From Planctomycetota bacterium (lineage in GTDB: Bacteria > Planctomycetota > GCA-2746535), in NCBI GenBank assembly GCA_002746535.1, contig NVWA01000085.1, positions 1 through 48,099 on the forward strand: DNA of 48,099 nt, in the 5' to 3' direction. Positions 44,235 to 48,099 of the stretch are shown one piece after another. The first letter of the stretch is position 1; every line of letters begins with the position of its first letter. Under the pieces are notes generated by a model. The model worked only from the letters and a program-made list of their open reading frames with translations, ran no database searches and had not been told where the DNA came from. The translations under genes were made by a program, and so were the position numbers.

Positions 44235-44720
44235 TTATTTGGTTAGATAATGAGGATTTGTTTTAACTAATTTTCTTCTTGTCCCTTGAGAAATAGTCAC
44301 AAAAGTAGCCGCAATATCAAAAACAGTTTCTATATAACCATGTTCATCTGTAATTTTCTTTGTTTTGCAATCTTTAATCGAAACAATGAACTTTTTATCA
44401 AAAATTATAAATGTAATTTTGGTAGTGGGCCATAATTTAGTTTTGCTTGTAAACTTTACTAATTTTGTTGTGATTTTATATAAGGTTCCTTTTTGGTAAC
44501 TATCTTGCCCATGTCTAAGAAATGAAATGGGGAATTTAAATTGAGCTTCTTGAGTTGTAATTGAATTCTTTTTTGAAAACACTTCAGATCGGAGGATTAA
44601 TTTCTCTCTTGTAAATAGAAACTGTTCACCGCAATGATCGCAATTAACCATGTTATTTCTGCTAGTCTCTTTGACTATTGTAGCTGTTTTGCAGTGATCG
44701 CAGATGGCTTCTTGTGACAT
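44235..44720 (-). CDS. Zinc-ribbon protein of unknown function
   Basis: A 161-residue protein. The first 35 residues hold two CDHC pairs (Cys7/Cys10 and Cys27/Cys30), a small zinc ribbon. The remaining 110 residues are beta-rich (FKFPISFLRHGQDSYQKGTLY, KITFIIFDKKFIVSIKD) without a family I know. GAGGT lies nine bases before the ATG. It is convergent with the DTW gene; only three bases separate the stops. Confidence 0.6.
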   Translation of the reverse strand: MSQEAICDHCKTATIVKETSRNNMVNCDHCGEQFLFTREKLILRSEVFSKKNSITTQEAQFKFPISFLRHGQDSYQKGTLYKITTKLVKFTSKTKLWPTTKITFIIFDKKFIVSIKDCKTKKITDEHGYIETVFDIAATFVTISQGTRRKLVKTNPHYLTK

Positions 44721-44925
44721 TATACAACCTCAGGAAAGGATGTTTCTTTGTTCTATGTTATCTTTATCGTCTTTAATTTCAGATTTCTTTAGTGCTAAGA
44801 ATTGTTGACTAAATAATTCTTTAATCATTAGTTAACAAGGTGAAATCAGTTGCTCGAAAATGAACTTCATTTTGATATACTCCTTCAAAATTTTCCAACT
44901 GTTGAAGCGTTAAAAGGCATTTAGC

Positions 44926-47900
44926 TTGTCCATAAACTTATATTACAGCAATCATTTATCTGAGCTCTTTCGGTATTTGTTAGTCAATTTGCGTAATGAT
45001 TATCATAATTCTTCATTTACATTTGAACCGGACAAAATAATTGTTTTAAATAAGTATATGCAGAAGTGGTTGCAGCTTGAAATTGCCAATAAAAACAAAG
45101 TGGCTGCCAATATTGATTTTAGTTTTTTAGAATCCTCTTTGTGGAGCTATTTAAAAGAATTAGATCCGAACCAAATAGAAATTAATTTATTATCCAAGGA
45201 TGAGCTTCAACTAATTTTGTTTGAAGTATTCATTCATCATCAATCTAAATACTTGACTATTTTTAAGAAGTACATTGCTCAAAATACAAGTGTCGCTTTT
45301 CAAAGAAAGAAGATATGGGGCCTAGCTGAAAAATTAGCATCATTATTATTGGAGTATGAATATCAAAGACCCGAAATGATTGAAAAATGGTTGAATGCTG
45401 ATGGCGATCATTTGAACTTTGATGAGCAAGAAAATGCTCAATGTTATTTGTATACATTTCTATTACATCCCGAAAACGGTTTGCTTACTAAATTAAAAAA
45501 ACCTTATTCAACTTTATATCAATATTCTAAAAAAGTATTTTCATCAAATAGTAGCTTGAGCATAAAAACAGATCAAAAATGTATTCATCTTTTTGCTATA
45601 TCTCAAATATCGGTATTTCACCAATCGTTGCTAAAGCAACTTGAGCCCTATTATGATTTTCACATTTATGCCTTTAATCCTTGTGCCGAACTATGGGAGG
45701 ATGTACATACTAAAAGTGAAGAGAAGTGGTTAAAAAAAAATAACTTCCAAGAAAACTTGATGATCGAATCTTTAGAAGAGGAAGTCGGCGAGGTTAGTTA
45801 TGAATTAGAAGACAGTCCCTTTTTAAAAAACTGGGGGAAAACAGGTCGAGAATATATTAAATTAATGAGCCGTATGGTCAATTACGATTTTTGCACTTCT
45901 TATCTTAGCTATTTGAAAGAGGGACAAACCGATAGCATATTGCAAAAAATTCAACAGGATATTGTCTTGCGTAATAACCCTTCCCTAAAAGAAAGTGATT
46001 GGATACAAGATTTAAGTCTTCAAATATTTAAAGCACCGTCAATTAGCAGAGAAGTTCAAACGGTTTTCCAACATATATTGCACGTATTAAATAATGATGA
46101 TGAACTGTCTGTTCATGATATTGTTGTGCTTGTCTCAGACCTAGATAAATATTTGCCATATATTCATTCGGTTTTTGACGGAGATCAACATGACTTGCCC
46201 TATTGTATTTTAGGTGATTCCGCTAGCAGAGATAGTGCTTGGGGTCAAGGTTTGTTGTCAGTATTATCGTTGGGTCTTAGTCAATTCAACCGAGAAGATG
46301 TTTTCCATTGCCTAGAAAATATTTGTTTAATGGAAAAATATAATTATAGCGATGTTGAAATTAAGCAATGGATGCAATGGGTAGACGACTTGGGTATTCA
46401 TCATCACTTTGATTCAAATGGAAGGTTGAAAGATGGGTATGATGATTCGAATTTTTATACTTGGAATCAAGGGTTAAAGCGATTACGCTATGGATTATTT
46501 TTCAATAAAGAAAATGAAACAGCCTATCCCGAGTTTACACCTTACCATACGAGTTCGTCAGATATAGAGAGTCTCGATAAATTCATTTATATTTTAGAGA
46601 AATTAAACTCAGTTAGTTTGAAAAGCCAAACATGGTTTACTTCAAAGCAGTGGATCGAACATGTCAAAAAAATAAATAGAGAATTACTGGTAATACCTAA
46701 AGGGGAAACAGCTGAAAATAAATACGCAGCTTCTTTTTTAGAGTCGCTTGATTCCATATTAATATTTGATGAGATCGCGGATCACTTAAATGAAAAAAAC
46801 CAGCTGGATCTGGAAATCATCATTTCGATTCTTAAATCCAATATGGATAAAATTAGCAGCATCAGAGGTTCCTTTCTAATAAGTGGTATAACGATTTCTG
46901 AAATCCAAGCCATGCGGGTGTTTCCATTCAAAAAAACTTATATTTTGGGTCTTGATAGTAAAAGTTTTCCTGGAAAAGAAGTTTTGACACCATTGGACCT
47001 TAGAATTAAACAAAGAAAAATTGGTGATATCAGTTTGCCTGATAGAAATCGCTATTTCTTTTTAGAAAAATTAATGACAACTGAACAGTTGATTCTTTCA
47101 TGGGTGCATAAGGATTTAGTTAAAGATGAAACTTTTGAACCTGCTACAGTCATTCAGCAATTAATTGAAAACATTGAAAGTCGCTTTCAAGATAAAGAAA
47201 ATAAATTTACAGTAGCTGAAATGCCATTATGGAATTGGGATACTGCTCAAGGTTTAAATGACACGACCAATGATTTATCCTTTGTTTATAATGCGATGGA
47301 TGAGAATCTTTCAAAAGTAATGGCTAATCATAAAACTATAGAGGACGTTAAGTCAGAAGCTAAAAATGATTTTCAATGCTCTTTTGATTATTCTATAGCA
47401 GCACCGCAACCCAAAGAGGAGGTGCAAGAAATTGAACTCAGTATTTCTAATTTAAATAAGTATTTGAATAACACAGCATTTGCAGAAATTGAATTCAAAT
47501 TGGGTGCTAAAGAAAGTGAATATGATGAGGAAGTTTTTTTAGATCAAAATATTGAAAGCATTACGCTAGATACTTTAAAACTATATAAGTTGCATAATAC
47601 TATCCTCAATGAATATATCTCGAAATGTCATGAAAAGAAGTCACATTTAAATTTTGAAAAAGAGATACTACAAATATTAAAAAAGGAGTTGAATAGATTA
47701 AAGCTTAAGAATAAAGCAATCAATGGATCTTATTTTGATTTTTTAATTGTGTCTTTGAAAAAGAAGCTACTTGATCTCAAGCCCGTTATTAACAAAATAA
47801 CGCCTGAAATATTAGAAAGCCCGTTTTTTTATGAAGAAATAGTTTATGGGGCTGATCATCAACATAATCATAAATCTTTAAAAAGAATATATAGTAAGCC

Positions 47901-48099
47901 AGCCATGAAAATATTTTTGGATGGAAAGGACTTTTATTTAAGAGGTGCGATTCCTTTAATATGGAAAAATGAAAATACCTTGTGTCATTTTCAAAATTAT
48001 AAAGAAGCTAAATACAAATCTGGTAAGTTTAGTTCAATATTGATGATGTTTTTCATCGTTGCTTATGGCGATAATAAATTGCTCGAAGATGTTGATGAA
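44926..48099 (+). CDS. recC: RecC, exonuclease V gamma subunit (partial, cut by window end)
   Basis: An open frame of 1058 codons with no stop that runs off the right edge. Recognisable RecC stretches: an N-terminus LYYSNHLSELFRYLLVNL, DKIIVLNKYMQKWLQLEIA, VAANIDFSFLESSLW, the middle part DIVLR...SLQIFKAPSISREVQ and HDIVVLVSDLDKYLPYIH, and MRVFPFKKTYILGLDSKSFPGKE. RecC binds Chi and guides the RecBCD helicase-nuclease at double-strand ends. No ATG fits the start: a TAA closes the frame at 44911-44913, and the TTG at 44926, behind AAAAGG eight bases upstream, gives the expected beginning. Frame reading through the first 1.5 kb was free of stops. recB and recD are expected to the right. Confidence 0.88.
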   Translation, partial: MSINLYYSNHLSELFRYLLVNLRNDYHNSSFTFEPDKIIVLNKYMQKWLQLEIANKNKVAANIDFSFLESSLWSYLKELDPNQIEINLLSKDELQLILFEVFIHHQSKYLTIFKKYIAQNTSVAFQRKKIWGLAEKLASLLLEYEYQRPEMIEKWLNADGDHLNFDEQENAQCYLYTFLLHPENGLLTKLKKPYSTLYQYSKKVFSSNSSLSIKTDQKCIHLFAISQISVFHQSLLKQLEPYYDFHIYAFNPCAELWEDVHTKSEEKWLKKNNFQENLMIESLEEEVGEVSYELEDSPFLKNWGKTGREYIKLMSRMVNYDFCTSYLSYLKEGQTDSILQKIQQDIVLRNNPSLKESDWIQDLSLQIFKAPSISREVQTVFQHILHVLNNDDELSVHDIVVLVSDLDKYLPYIHSVFDGDQHDLPYCILGDSASRDSAWGQGLLSVLSLGLSQFNREDVFHCLENICLMEKYNYSDVEIKQWMQWVDDLGIHHHFDSNGRLKDGYDDSNFYTWNQGLKRLRYGLFFNKENETAYPEFTPYHTSSSDIESLDKFIYILEKLNSVSLKSQTWFTSKQWIEHVKKINRELLVIPKGETAENKYAASFLESLDSILIFDEIADHLNEKNQLDLEIIISILKSNMDKISSIRGSFLISGITISEIQAMRVFPFKKTYILGLDSKSFPGKEVLTPLDLRIKQRKIGDISLPDRNRYFFLEKLMTTEQLILSWVHKDLVKDETFEPATVIQQLIENIESRFQDKENKFTVAEMPLWNWDTAQGLNDTTNDLSFVYNAMDENLSKVMANHKTIEDVKSEAKNDFQCSFDYSIAAPQPKEEVQEIELSISNLNKYLNNTAFAEIEFKLGAKESEYDEEVFLDQNIESITLDTLKLYKLHNTILNEYISKCHEKKSHLNFEKEILQILKKELNRLKLKNKAINGSYFDFLIVSLKKKLLDLKPVINKITPEILESPFFYEEIVYGADHQHNHKSLKRIYSKPAMKIFLDGKDFYLRGAIPLIWKNENTLCHFQNYKEAKYKSGKFSSILMMFFIVAYGDNKLLEDVDE

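Overview
The window is AT-rich bacterial chromosome with no rRNA, tRNA, CRISPR array or intact transposase that I can recognise. The gene content points to the Planctomycetota-Verrucomicrobiota-Lentisphaerota group, most likely a Lentisphaera-like marine bacterium. The reasons are several cytoplasmic sulfatases and glycosidases, ECF sigma factors with long C-terminal transmembrane and extracytoplasmic extensions, large secreted PQQ-propeller and repeat proteins, and short mobile palindromic elements. This placement is inference from gene style, not from a marker gene.

Layout. 1-3.3 kb: a TPR lipoprotein, then an AraC regulator divergent from a sulfatase. 3.3-3.7 kb: two short structured repeat elements. 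3.76-10.1 kb: a 1188-residue membrane-anchored repeat protein, an exported M23 peptidase and a choline-sulfatase-like enzyme. 10.2-20 kb: a regulatory block with two ECF sigma factors fused to transmembrane and extracytoplasmic parts, and between them a sigma-54 enhancer-binding protein divergent from an N-acyl amino acid synthase-like acyltransferase plus desaturase operon. That operon carries a nearly perfect sigma-54 promoter. 20.2-26.1 kb: a small membrane protein, a membrane protein of unknown role, and a compact operon hslV-hslU-MshEN domain-STAS/pseudo-receiver/HATPase. 26.4-35.3 kb: slyX, a GH20 hexosaminidase, a CheY-like protein, a GH38 alpha-mannosidase with a perfect LacI-type operator followed directly by its LacI regulator, an M20 amidohydrolase and a second receiver protein. 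35.4-44.7 kb: secreted or membrane proteins (metallopeptidase, HutG-like hydrolase, PQQ propeller, DNRLRE-like protein) and housekeeping enzymes (HAD phosphatase, DTW tRNA modification enzyme). 44.9 kb to the end: a recC gene that runs off the right edge.

How the genes fit together. Sulfatases, GH20 and GH38 lack signal peptides, so they fit intracellular desulfation and trimming of imported sulfated or N-glycan-like oligosaccharides, each under local control (AraC, LacI). The most attractive candidates for new biology are (i) the sigma-54-controlled acyltransferase/desaturase pair with its dedicated activator, which predicts an unsaturated N-acyl amino acid-type product made on a specific cue, (ii) the fusion of an anti-sigma antagonist domain, a degenerate receiver and a RsbW-like kinase downstream of the HslVU protease, and (iii) the single-chain sigma factor-transmembrane-MORN-like repeat protein.

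Starts were revised where a Shine-Dalgarno sequence or promoter decided the matter (M23 peptidase, second sulfatase, sigma-54 activator, acyltransferase, desaturase, mannosidase, the 144-residue exported protein).
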